Origin: Pusillimonas noertemannii
GTDB lineage: Bacteria; Pseudomonadota; Gammaproteobacteria; Burkholderiales; Burkholderiaceae_B
Direction of reading: 5' to 3'
NCBI RefSeq assembly: GCF_003096595.1
Contig: NZ_QEKO01000001.1
Coordinates: forward strand, 682,001-746,000
DNA: 64,000 nucleotides
A program made the translations under genes and the position numbers. How positions within the stretch are numbered: the stretch's first letter is position 1; each line of letters opens with the position of its first letter. Below are positions 8,739 through 16,880 of the stretch, piece after piece. The notes beneath the pieces are model-generated. The model saw only the letters and a program-made list of their open reading frames with translations. It did no database searches and had not been told where the DNA came from.

Positions 8739-9923
8739 TTACTTACTCGGATCTTTAAATTTGGGAATTAGGTCGATTTCGACATTCTGCAGCTTTCCGT
8801 CGACCTTCTCTACTTTGCGGATGTAGATGTTCTGAACGATATCCCGGGTCTCGGGATCAATCGAAATCGGTCCGCGAGGGCTTTCCCATTCCATGCCCTT
8901 GGCTGCCGATATGAACTTGTCGCCGCTTGCATCGCCACCCGTTTTCTTAAGGGCGCTGTAGATCAGGTGCATGCCGTCATAACCGGCGACAGACAAAAAG
9001 TTGGGCCGCTTTGATGGATACGCCTTGTAATACGCTTCGGTATATGCCTTGTTCTTGGTGGAGTCATGGGCCTCAGAGTAGTGAAACGATGTAATCGCCC
9101 CGATGGCGGTTTCACCGGTTGCATCAAGCACATCTTCGTCCGTCAAGTCTCCGGTCGAAATTATCTTTACGCCCATATCGCGCAAGCCGCGTTGTTCAAA
9201 GCCTTTCAGGAATGCGACACTTTGTTCTCCGGCGGGGACAAACAGGAACACAGCATTGGGTTTGCTGTCTTTGATGCGTTGTAAAAATGGAGCATAGTCG
9301 GGGTTCTGCAGAGGCACCCGAACTTCGCCGACAATCTCGCCACCCGCTTCGGTAAACGTCTTGACGAACTGTTTCTCGGCGTCATGACCGGGGCCATAGT
9401 CCGCGACCAGCGTATATACCTTTGTAATGCCTTCCTTCGCCGCCCATGTGGCCATGGGGGCGGAGGTCTGCGGCATGGACATGGATGTCCGAACCACATA
9501 AGGCGACTTCTCCGTCACCGAGGAGGTCGCAGCGTTCATGACCACCATCGGTATCTTTGCCTGGGCTGAGAGCGGGGCGACTGCGAATGCAGAAGGCGTG
9601 ACCCCGAAGCCTGCAAGGATTTCCGCCTTGTCTTTGACGATCAACTCCTGGGCTGCGCGCTTGCTTATCTCCGGCGCAACGCCGGTGTCGTCTTTGATGA
9701 TGAGCTGAACTTTCCGTCCTTCGACGGTGTCGCCATGCTCGCTCAAGTAAAGATGCACGCCATTCAAGATTTGCTGGCCGTAGCTGGCAAAAGGGCCAGT
9801 CATCGGAAGAATCATTCCGATCTTCAGGTCTTCGGCGGCGTAGCTCGCACTGGAGGCGGCGAGCGCCAATGCGGCAAATGTACTGGCTAAATATTCCACT
9901 CGGGGGCGAGTCGAGGTAATCAT
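8739..9923 (-). CDS. periplasmic substrate-binding protein, branched-chain amino acid (LivJ) type
   Basis: About 394 residues. The start is one of two adjacent ATGs (9926, 9923); the second has the better spacing to GGAG. A signal peptide ends SASYAAED, and the mature protein begins LKIGMILPMTGPFASYGQQ, the type I periplasmic-binding fold of LivJ-like proteins. There are no permease or ATPase genes beside it. It is divergent from a Rieske oxygenase gene and shares an operator array with it (10016-10106), so it probably captures the oxygenase substrate, likely an aromatic acid. Ligand identity is inferred only from context. Confidence 0.88.
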   Translation of the reverse strand: MITSTRPRVEYLASTFAALALAASSASYAAEDLKIGMILPMTGPFASYGQQILNGVHLYLSEHGDTVEGRKVQLIIKDDTGVAPEISKRAAQELIVKDKAEILAGFGVTPSAFAVAPLSAQAKIPMVVMNAATSSVTEKSPYVVRTSMSMPQTSAPMATWAAKEGITKVYTLVADYGPGHDAEKQFVKTFTEAGGEIVGEVRVPLQNPDYAPFLQRIKDSKPNAVFLFVPAGEQSVAFLKGFEQRGLRDMGVKIISTGDLTDEDVLDATGETAIGAITSFHYSEAHDSTKNKAYTEAYYKAYPSKRPNFLSVAGYDGMHLIYSALKKTGGDASGDKFISAAKGMEWESPRGPISIDPETRDIVQNIYIRKVEKVDGKLQNVEIDLIPKFKDPSK

Positions 9924-10023
9924 CATGTCTCCAGGAATGTATTTTTGAATCCTCCAGCGAATTAATGCTGGAAGTGGCGGAACCAACCGAAAGCCAGGGC
10001 AATTGGTAAGCCAGCCTGACTAG

Positions 10024-10052
10024 ATTGTCAGAGCAGCTGACTAAATTGTCAA
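10024..10052 (-). promoter_or_regulatory. predicted promoter of the binding-protein gene
   Basis: On the minus strand, TTGACA (10052-10047) and GACAAT (10029-10024) are separated by 17 bp. The -35 lies in operator site 2 and the -10 in site 1, which suggests repression or overlapping control. Confidence 0.5.
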
Positions 10053-10068
10053 GAACCAACCAGAACGC

Positions 10069-10098
10069 TTGACACACGGAGCGCGTCTCTCTCACAAT
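10069..10098 (+). promoter_or_regulatory. predicted promoter of the first Rieske oxygenase gene
   Basis: TTGACA (10069-10074) and CACAAT (10093-10098) are 18 bp apart. The -10 overlaps operator site 3 (10091-10106). It would give a leader of about 85 bases. Confidence 0.45.
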
Positions 10099-10191
10099 AT
10101 AGTCAGGAAAGCTTACTAAATTACCCATTTGCGGGCACAGGCGGGATTACGTCGATTGCCACGCAGAGAAGATATGCTAAGGAGGTGACAG

Positions 10192-11214
10192 ATGAAGTTC
10201 GTCAAGAATATATGGTATGCGGCGGCCTGGGCTTCGGAGATTACGCCCGAAACATTGATATATAGAAAAATAATCCAGGAACCGATACTGCTTACCCGGC
10301 GTCAGGACGGCACGGCTATTGCGATGTCCAACGTGTGCCCGCATCGATTTGCGCCTCTTCATCTTGGCTGTAAAGAGGGCGACAAAATACGTTGTGGTTA
10401 TCACGGACTGGAGTTCGATACGAACGGTAAGTGCGTTGGCAACCCCAATGCGCCGGGAAATATTCCTGCGGCAATGCAGATTCCCACGTACCCGCTAGTG
10501 GAAAAGCACACGATGCTCTGGGTATGGCTTGGCGACAAGCCAGCAGATGAAAGCTTGATTCCAGACTATTCAATCATGGAAGAAGGCGACGGTCTGTCCC
10601 GGGATCGCGGCCATTTCACAATGGATGTCAACGTCGAGCTGGTCGCAAACAATCTAATGGACTTGAGCCACGCTTCTTTTCTTCACGACGGTTTGCTGGC
10701 AACCCCCGAGCACGCAGATTCCGAGATCAAGGTGATTCAAGAGGGAAACACGGTAACCTGCGAGCGCTGGGCTCGTAACGTTCCCGTACCGAAAGTCTTC
10801 GACTTGATCTTCCGGCGCGATGGAAAGAATGTGGATTTCTGGACCCGCATGCGCTGGGATCCCGCAGGCTGCTTTTTACTCGATGTCGGCTGCCATGCGG
10901 TGGGGGAAACCCGTGAACAAGGGGCGGGCTACATCGGCATTCACATTCTCACTCCAGAGTCGGATAGCCGCACGCATTATCACGTAGGCATCGTGAGAAA
11001 GCCGGTGGAGGAGGCGGACGAAGAGTTCCAGGCCGAGATCAAGCAGCTGCGCCTGCATGCGTTCAAGAATCAGGACGAACCTATGATGATGGCGATGCAG
11101 GAGATGCTCGGGGTCGACGAGCTGCTGACCCGTAAACCGGTGTTGTTTAATGTGGATGCGGGTCCGATGCGGATGAAGCGTGTTTTGGACGAACTGTTGG
11201 AAGCAGAGCCATAG
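10192..11214 (+). CDS. VanA-like Rieske [2Fe-2S] oxygenase, terminal component
   Basis: 340 residues, preceded by a strong ribosome site (AAGGAGGTGACAG). The Rieske cluster ligands are C49-P-H51 and C68-G-Y-H71. The mononuclear iron ligands appear as D157-x2-H160-x4-H165 (NNLMDLSHASFLH). Size and layout fit the vanillate O-demethylase / phenoxybenzoate-type single-component alpha subunits. Such enzymes need a ferredoxin reductase (VanB type), and none is encoded nearby. The reaction is probably O-demethylation or ring hydroxylation of an aromatic acid. A paralogue follows at 12189, beyond a LuxR gene. Confidence 0.9.
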   Translation: MKFVKNIWYAAAWASEITPETLIYRKIIQEPILLTRRQDGTAIAMSNVCPHRFAPLHLGCKEGDKIRCGYHGLEFDTNGKCVGNPNAPGNIPAAMQIPTYPLVEKHTMLWVWLGDKPADESLIPDYSIMEEGDGLSRDRGHFTMDVNVELVANNLMDLSHASFLHDGLLATPEHADSEIKVIQEGNTVTCERWARNVPVPKVFDLIFRRDGKNVDFWTRMRWDPAGCFLLDVGCHAVGETREQGAGYIGIHILTPESDSRTHYHVGIVRKPVEEADEEFQAEIKQLRLHAFKNQDEPMMMAMQEMLGVDELLTRKPVLFNVDAGPMRMKRVLDELLEAEP

Positions 11215-11250
11215 TCCGCACTCATTTGCTTGCTCTATAGTGCAGCCAGT

Positions 11251-12057
11251 TTAGTCATCACGTAAGGTTTTGGCGTATAGCTCATTTAATGAAGTAACGC
11301 CCAACTTTTTGTAGAGTCTTTTGCGGTATACCTTTACTGTATTAATGGACAATTTTTGATCCAGTGCTATCGCTTCGTTGTTGAGGCCGGTCAATAGTAG
11401 TTGCAAGACCATGTTCTCGCGGGGCGATAGCGTAACAGGCCCGGATTTCTTTGTGTCGTGTTGGGCAGGTTGTTGAGATCGTTCGGCATAGGCTATAACC
11501 TTGCTTAGTTGCTCCGTCTTGGTAAGTCGATAATGGTGTGAGATCAAGCTTGATAACAAAGGCGCTAACCGTTCAATTAATTGATATTCTGATTTAGAAA
11601 AATGCTCGGTGTTAATAGCGCGGTAAAAATTGCAATAGAAGACACGCCCCTCGCGATAAAAAATTAGGCTGCACTTGTCGCCATACCCCTGCCTTTGCCA
11701 AAACACGCTCCGGTATTGGGAGCTTGGCAGGGTCCGCACATCAAAGCGAGCTATGCGGAATGAATCATGGGGATTAAAGTTCTGAATAGTTGTGAGATTC
11801 GGATCGAGCCGAAAATATCGCTCGCAGAAGATTTGTTCGAGGTTTGAAGAAACTCGCGGGGGTGAAATATCGCCCGCCAGAAAGACCGGCTCGAAGCCTG
11901 TCGCACCTCGATAGACCATGCCTGTTATTTGGCCCATGGGCATATAGTCCTGCAGAAACTTCAACATGGCCCTGGCAAACTCAGTGGCACCCACGGCACC
12001 TACAAGGGACTCGACTGACGGTAGCTGAAGCCCCGGTAAGTTAGTGTTCCGGTTCAT
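11251..12057 (-). CDS. LuxR-family transcriptional regulator
   Basis: 268 residues. The C-terminal ~60 residues hold a LuxR/FixJ helix-turn-helix (LSPRENMVLQLLLTGLNNEA, then KLSINTVKVYRKRLYKKLG). The N-terminal ~190 residues have no receiver domain and resemble a ligand-sensing region, with many aromatic residues (CNFYRAIN, YRSVFWQRQGYGDK). I do not recognise the sensor family with certainty. There is no synthase for an acyl-homoserine lactone in the window, so it is probably a small-molecule-responsive 'solo'. It lies between two Rieske genes, is divergent from the second, and probably controls one or both. Confidence 0.85.
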   Translation of the reverse strand: MNRNTNLPGLQLPSVESLVGAVGATEFARAMLKFLQDYMPMGQITGMVYRGATGFEPVFLAGDISPPRVSSNLEQIFCERYFRLDPNLTTIQNFNPHDSFRIARFDVRTLPSSQYRSVFWQRQGYGDKCSLIFYREGRVFYCNFYRAINTEHFSKSEYQLIERLAPLLSSLISHHYRLTKTEQLSKVIAYAERSQQPAQHDTKKSGPVTLSPRENMVLQLLLTGLNNEAIALDQKLSINTVKVYRKRLYKKLGVTSLNELYAKTLRDD

Positions 12058-12188
12058 TCTATTGAAGGCCTTTCATGCTCCAAGTCACCTGAAAAGGGTA
12101 CGCGGCTCAGGCGGCAAATTTCCTACAATTTGAGTTATTCCTTTCAAAACCAAAAAGCTATAAGGGAAATAACAATTAGGAGACAGTT

Positions 12189-13244
12189 ATGGCATACATC
12201 AGAAACGCTTGGTATGTAGCAATGTGGTCGCAAGACCTCAATAGCCAACCCCAAAATCGCCTCATACTCAATGAACCTATTGTCCTATTTCGGGATGGCA
12301 GAGGCAATATCGCAGCTTTAGATGATCGATGTCCCCACCGTCAGGCACCACTCCACTTGGGCAAGGTATGTGAAAGCGGCACGCTCCAATGTGGCTATCA
12401 CGGATTGGAGTTTGACAAGAGTGGAGCCTGTGTCAGGAATCCCCATGGTAACGGAAGTATACCCAAGGCCATGCGTGTGAAATCCTACCCAGTAAAAGAA
12501 ATGCACAGCCTAGTGTGGATTTGGATGGGCGAGCGTGAGCCTGACTATTCGGCGATTCCAGATCTTTCTATGCTGGACAATGCTTTGCCGGAGCATGTTA
12601 CGCGTCGTGACTTCCTGAGCATGAACGCCAATTACGAACTCGTGGTCAACAATCTTCTTGATTTATCGCATGTCGCCTTCTTACACAAAGGTGTATTGGG
12701 CAATGAGGATTCCACTGGTGCCCAAGTAAAGGTCACCCAAGAGGGAGACAATGTAACTGTGTCACGTTGGATGCCTGGAGTCGCCGCTCCTCGCTTATTC
12801 GATATGCTTTTCCAGCGTGATGGAAGGGATGTCGATATGTGGGCGGAAATTACATGGATTCCTCCTGGGAGCCTACTTAACGACACGGGAGTGACCGGTA
12901 TAGGAGCCAGCAGAGAGGCGGGTTCGGGGATTATTGGGCTGCATTTACTGACGCCGGAGACGGAGCAGTCGACGCTCTACCATTTTGCCGCCGTCCGGAC
13001 GAATCCGCGCTCTTTCCCGCCCGATATTGAAACGCAGATCATGAGAGATTTAAGTGACTTGCGGCGTAAAGCTTTCGTTGAAGAAGATATGCCTATGATA
13101 GAGGCGCAGCAGCGCATGCTCGGTCTTGGTAATGGGGAGCGCGAACCAGTGTTACTCGAAGTGGACGGCGGTGCCGCAAGAATGCGGCGGATACTGCAGC
13201 AAAGAATAAAAAGTGAAACCGCTTCCGGCATCTCGGCTCCATGA
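12189..13244 (+). CDS. second VanA-like Rieske [2Fe-2S] oxygenase
   Basis: 351 residues, with ribosome site TTAGGAGACAGTT. Rieske ligands are C48-P-H50 and C68-G-Y-H71, mononuclear iron ligands D158-x2-H161-x4-H166 (NNLLDLSHVAFLH). It is clearly paralogous to the protein at 10192 over its whole length but diverged, so it probably acts on a different or later substrate. It is transcribed away from the LuxR gene. No reductase gene accompanies it. Codon use is visibly more AT-rich than in the genes of the right flank. Confidence 0.9.
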   Translation: MAYIRNAWYVAMWSQDLNSQPQNRLILNEPIVLFRDGRGNIAALDDRCPHRQAPLHLGKVCESGTLQCGYHGLEFDKSGACVRNPHGNGSIPKAMRVKSYPVKEMHSLVWIWMGEREPDYSAIPDLSMLDNALPEHVTRRDFLSMNANYELVVNNLLDLSHVAFLHKGVLGNEDSTGAQVKVTQEGDNVTVSRWMPGVAAPRLFDMLFQRDGRDVDMWAEITWIPPGSLLNDTGVTGIGASREAGSGIIGLHLLTPETEQSTLYHFAAVRTNPRSFPPDIETQIMRDLSDLRRKAFVEEDMPMIEAQQRMLGLGNGEREPVLLEVDGGAARMRRILQQRIKSETASGISAP

Positions 13245-13339
13245 GTGCATCCAAAGAATAAAGGTCGATCGTTCGGCTGAGGCGATCGCACGCGGAAGCA
13301 GGCACTCCATCAACGAAATGTAATTTCTGCGAGTCCTTC

Positions 13340-13397
13340 TTGACGGAACAGTTCCACCCTTTTATAGTTAACGTAACGTGTTCTATTTAACGTAACG
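13340..13397 (+). promoter_or_regulatory. promoter with duplicated TTAACGTAACG operator
   Basis: TTGACG (13340-13345), 17 bp, TATAGT (13363-13368) form a good sigma-70 promoter. Immediately at and after it, TTAACGTAACG occurs twice (13368-13378 and 13387-13397; 19 bp apart). The spacer holds the palindrome GGAACAGTTCC (13345-13355). The repeats' position over the start site suggests repressor binding. The CGTAACG core recurs near ubiD, ubiX and the crotonase gene. Confidence 0.6.
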
Positions 13398-13453
13398 CAG
13401 GAGTGTGGAGAACGGCCAGTATGCCGCGTCTTCGTCAAACGCTGGGAAAGGAA

Positions 13454-15136
13454 ATGCACAATTACGAAGTAATCATTGTGGGCGCAGGCCCCGTTGGAAC
13501 AGCTGTCGCCATCGAACTCGGGCGGCGCGATATACGGTGTTTGGTGTTGGAGCAAACCGACGGTATATTTCGCGATCCTCGCATGCATGCCATCAATGTG
13601 CGCAGCATGGAAGTGATCAGGCAGTGGGGGCAGGAAGGTCAATTGCGAGATTGTGGCTGGCCTAAAGACCATCCTCAGGACGTCACCTTCATCACTTCTC
13701 TAACCGGGTACGAGCTTGGCCGAATTGAGTGGCCCTCCATTGCTCGTTGCCGTCCGCCCGTGCAAAGCCCTACGTTTGCCCAACGCTGCCCGCAAAGCTG
13801 GTTCAATCCCATTTTGCATCGGCACGCCGCTACCTTTCCCTCCGTAGACATACGCTGGCTGACGCATGCCATCGCAGTAGAACAAGATGAGCATGGGGTG
13901 CGCGTTCGTGCCGAGCGGCTCGAAGACGGAAGAACCGAGGTTTTCGAGGCGGCATATCTTGTCGCCTGTGACGGCGCAAGAAGTGAAATCCGGGAGTCGT
14001 TGGGCATCGAGCGTGATATGAGCGATGTCTATGGCTATTCAGCTGAATCTACGTTTGTCAGCGAAGAGCTGGCAGAGCTCAGCAAGCCCAGGCTCGCCGG
14101 ACGATACACTCCCGTCAGCGAAAAAGGAATATCCGCCTCGCTTTTGCCTCACAATGGACGTGACACGTATCGCATGACGATCATGGCTGACCCGGGCAAA
14201 GTAGATGAGGCTCGCATGACTGACGCCATATTTGCATGTGCTGGCCGCCCGATTGCCTTTACATACACTTCGGGCGTCTTGCCTTGGGTCAACCGCGAAG
14301 CAATCGCCAAGCGATTCCGGCAGGGGCGGATATTTCTTGCCGGAGACGCGGCCCACACAATGCCTCCGACGGGCGGATTCGGCTTTAATACTGGACTGCT
14401 GGATGCTCATGATTTGGGATGGAAGCTCGCAGCTTGCCTGCAAGGCTGGGGAGGCCCCAAATTGCTGGATTCTTATGAAATCGAACGCCAAGAGGCCAGC
14501 AGGAGAACGGCCAATATGGCCGGCCAGATTTACAAGGAGTGGTTTGCGGTCGCTCCGCTACTGAAGCAAAAAGGTCATTTGTTGACAGAGCCGTCGGAAG
14601 AGGGCGAAAGCGCTCGCAGCGAGGTCGGAAAACTATTGACTCATACCTTTCGGCAAGAGTTCAATCCGCTGGGTGCGGCACTTGGCTATCGATACAACAA
14701 TTCTCCCATTTGCGTCGGTGACGGCTCGCTCGAAACCGTGGATTCCATCGTCGAATACGTGCAAACCGCTCGGCCGGGGCACAGAATGCCTCATGCATGG
14801 TTGGATGATGGGCGCTCCACACACGATCTGCTGGCCAATACGCTGACCCTCATCGATTTCACGGACGAACAGCAATATATTCAGAAGTTCGATGCGGTCG
14901 CGCGTACTTTGAATGTTCCTTTGGCGACCGTGGCGCTATCCGATAAGCGGATAGCGGATCTCTTCGAGTGCCGCGCCGCAATAGTGCGTCCCGATGCGCA
15001 TGTAGCCTGGCGCAGCGGCTCGTTAGAGGATCCACAGGATGTCCTGAGGATCGTCACGGGAAATGGAAGAGAAGAAACAAGCGAGGGCGGCCAGCCTGTA
15101 TTTGTCCATACTGATGGCAAGAGGTATCAGACATGA
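13454..15136 (+). CDS. FAD-dependent aromatic monooxygenase (MhpA / phenol hydroxylase-like)
   Basis: About 560 residues from the ATG at 13454, chosen because GGAAAGGA precedes it and MHNYEVIIVGAGPVG follows at once, the usual start of class A flavin monooxygenases; in-frame starts at 13403 (GTG) and 13421 remain possible. FAD motifs: GxGxxG (10-15), CDGARS (~173) and AGDAAHTMPPTGGFG (~296). The family uses NAD(P)H to ortho-hydroxylate phenolic acids. It is translationally coupled to the VOC gene (ATGA), so its product is probably a catechol-like compound for ring cleavage. Substrate unknown. Confidence 0.9.
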   Translation: MHNYEVIIVGAGPVGTAVAIELGRRDIRCLVLEQTDGIFRDPRMHAINVRSMEVIRQWGQEGQLRDCGWPKDHPQDVTFITSLTGYELGRIEWPSIARCRPPVQSPTFAQRCPQSWFNPILHRHAATFPSVDIRWLTHAIAVEQDEHGVRVRAERLEDGRTEVFEAAYLVACDGARSEIRESLGIERDMSDVYGYSAESTFVSEELAELSKPRLAGRYTPVSEKGISASLLPHNGRDTYRMTIMADPGKVDEARMTDAIFACAGRPIAFTYTSGVLPWVNREAIAKRFRQGRIFLAGDAAHTMPPTGGFGFNTGLLDAHDLGWKLAACLQGWGGPKLLDSYEIERQEASRRTANMAGQIYKEWFAVAPLLKQKGHLLTEPSEEGESARSEVGKLLTHTFRQEFNPLGAALGYRYNNSPICVGDGSLETVDSIVEYVQTARPGHRMPHAWLDDGRSTHDLLANTLTLIDFTDEQQYIQKFDAVARTLNVPLATVALSDKRIADLFECRAAIVRPDAHVAWRSGSLEDPQDVLRIVTGNGREETSEGGQPVFVHTDGKRYQT

Positions 15137-15669
15137 AATCTACACTATCGCCAAATTCTGTTGAAGGCCTGCATCACTTCGCCTGGCGATGCAAGGATGC
15201 CGAAGAAACCAGGCATTTCTATGAGGATGTGCTTGGAATGCCCCTGGTGCATCTGATCAAGCAAGACTATGTCCCCAGTACTGGCGAGTATTGCCCGTAC
15301 GTGCATATCTTCTTCAAGATGCTCGATGGCTCTTTTGTGGCATTTTTCGACCTTGGCGACGACACGGCAGCATCCCCTTCGCCCAATACCCCCGCCTGGG
15401 TCAACCATATTGCCTTGAGGGTGGAGACCATGGACGAACTGATGCGCTTGAAAGCGCGTCTTGAAAGCCATGGCGTCGAAGTGCTGGGCGTCACCGATCA
15501 TGAAATCATCAAGTCCATCTACTTCTTCGACCCCAACGGCTTGAGAGTGGAGCTGACCGTGTCCACGGTAACGGAAAAGGAAATGGCGCAGCACGCCGCT
15601 GAAGCACATGATCTGCTCGAGAAGTGGAATACCGAGAAAGCGCGCAGGCAAAGCGGGGCGGAATCATGA
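15133..15669 (+). CDS. VOC-fold protein, probable single-domain extradiol ring-cleavage dioxygenase
   Basis: 178 residues with a vicinal-oxygen-chelate fold. Possible metal ligands are H14 or H15 (GLHHFAW), H92 (VNHIALRV) and E140 (GLRVELTV), the 2-His-1-Glu pattern of type I extradiol dioxygenases and related enzymes. The typical two-domain extradiol enzymes are near 300 residues, so this is a small single-module form. It overlaps the monooxygenase stop and the hydrolase start by 4 bases on each side. The order hydroxylase, dioxygenase, hydrolase suggests meta-cleavage. A different VOC activity such as an isomerase cannot be excluded. Confidence 0.75.
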   Translation: MKSTLSPNSVEGLHHFAWRCKDAEETRHFYEDVLGMPLVHLIKQDYVPSTGEYCPYVHIFFKMLDGSFVAFFDLGDDTAASPSPNTPAWVNHIALRVETMDELMRLKARLESHGVEVLGVTDHEIIKSIYFFDPNGLRVELTVSTVTEKEMAQHAAEAHDLLEKWNTEKARRQSGAES

Positions 15670-16802
15670 TGGCTCCGCAGCGTCAGCTCATTTCGATCGA
15701 TGTGAATGCCGGTGTGGCGATGGAGAGCCAGTCGGGGCTTCAGAACTTGAGGCCGCGCATATATGGTGCATTGGCCGTACCCCAAAACGATAGCAAGCGC
15801 GTCGCCACACTGGTCATGCACCCCACGAGCAATTTCATGGGGCACTATCTGCTTGACGCGCTCGCAAGCCGCGGCGTTGCATGCCTTGCGCTCAACTCCA
15901 GGTACGTGGGTAACGATGCTCTACTGTTGATGGAGCAGGTCATCAAGGATCTGGGCGCCGGCGTGAAGTGGCTGCGGCAACAAGGCTACAAGCAAGTCGT
16001 GCTCATCGGAAACTCGGGTGGAGCCGCACTTATGAGCTTCTACCAGGCGCAAGCGGAATCACTCACAGCAGTCGAGTATCCGGACGGGCTTCCCACGCAC
16101 CTTGCCGCCGATGATCTTCCGCCCGCCGACGGGCTGATTTTTTCGGCTGCGCATGCGGGACGATCGCGGCTGCTGGCCCAATGGCTGGATCCCTCCGTGC
16201 TAGACGAATCGGATCCCTTGGCGGCAGACCCGTTGTGGGACATTTATGCGGAAGGCGCCGGGGCGACGTTCACTCCCGAATACGTCACTGAATTCCGTAA
16301 GGCGCAGTTGCGGCGCCGAGACAGAATACAAGACTGGGTTCTTTATCGTTTGCGTCTGCTTCGGGCCAACCCGGACGGCCCCCAGGATCAGACATTCCTG
16401 GTCTATAGAACCCACGCCGATCCCAGATTCATCGATCTTTCCGTAGACGCCAACGACAGGGCGCTCGGCTCCATCTGGGGAGATGCCAAGACGGTGAACT
16501 ACGCTGCGAACGCGATGGGCCGATTCAATACATTGAGATCGTGGCTTTCCCAATGGTCTTCGCTCTCGCAAGCCGACGGGCCCGACAATTTGGCCAGAAC
16601 CTCCGTCCCGACGTTATTGATGGTCCATACGGCGGATGCGTCCACGTTCCCCAGCACGGCCCAAGAGTGGCAGGCGGCAGGCGAAAACAGATTGACGAGC
16701 ATTAAAGTAAAAGGGGGAACGCATTATCTGTTCAATCAGCCGGAGTTGGTCACATTTTCGGCGGATGCATTCAAGGATTGGGTGGATAGGCTTCGGAGTT
16801 GA
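15666..16802 (+). CDS. alpha/beta-hydrolase
   Basis: 378 residues from the ATG that overlaps the VOC stop codon. The nucleophile motif is IGNSGGA (S117), with G-N-S-G-G in place of the common G-H-S-x-G. A histidine follows in GGTHYLFNQ near the C-terminus. HPTSNFMGHYLL near residue 52 would form the oxyanion region. In context it could hydrolyse a ring-fission product or an ester made by the upstream enzymes. It is longer than classical meta-cleavage hydrolases (~280 residues), so assignment to C-C cleavage is inference. Confidence 0.75.
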   Translation: MMAPQRQLISIDVNAGVAMESQSGLQNLRPRIYGALAVPQNDSKRVATLVMHPTSNFMGHYLLDALASRGVACLALNSRYVGNDALLLMEQVIKDLGAGVKWLRQQGYKQVVLIGNSGGAALMSFYQAQAESLTAVEYPDGLPTHLAADDLPPADGLIFSAAHAGRSRLLAQWLDPSVLDESDPLAADPLWDIYAEGAGATFTPEYVTEFRKAQLRRRDRIQDWVLYRLRLLRANPDGPQDQTFLVYRTHADPRFIDLSVDANDRALGSIWGDAKTVNYAANAMGRFNTLRSWLSQWSSLSQADGPDNLARTSVPTLLMVHTADASTFPSTAQEWQAAGENRLTSIKVKGGTHYLFNQPELVTFSADAFKDWVDRLRS

Positions 16803-16880
16803 AGTGCAATTGTCGGGTAGTTGTCGATGCCTAAGCATCAAAGTTGGCCCGATGCCATAGTTCTAAGGAGACATATTCCA

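Larger units (their letters stand above)
10016..10106. promoter_or_regulatory. array of CTGACTA-ATTGTCAG-type operator sites
   Basis: Three related elements stand out: CTGACTAGATTGTCAG (10016-10031, perfect CTGAC/GTCAG arms), CTGACTAAATTGTCAA (10037-10052, 21 bp on) and, on the opposite strand, CTGACTATATTGTGAG (10091-10106). Weaker copies appear at 10111-10126 (CTTACTAAATTACC) and ~10000-10013. The array covers both promoters of the divergent genes, so it should be the binding region of a regulator not identified here. Confidence 0.6.
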
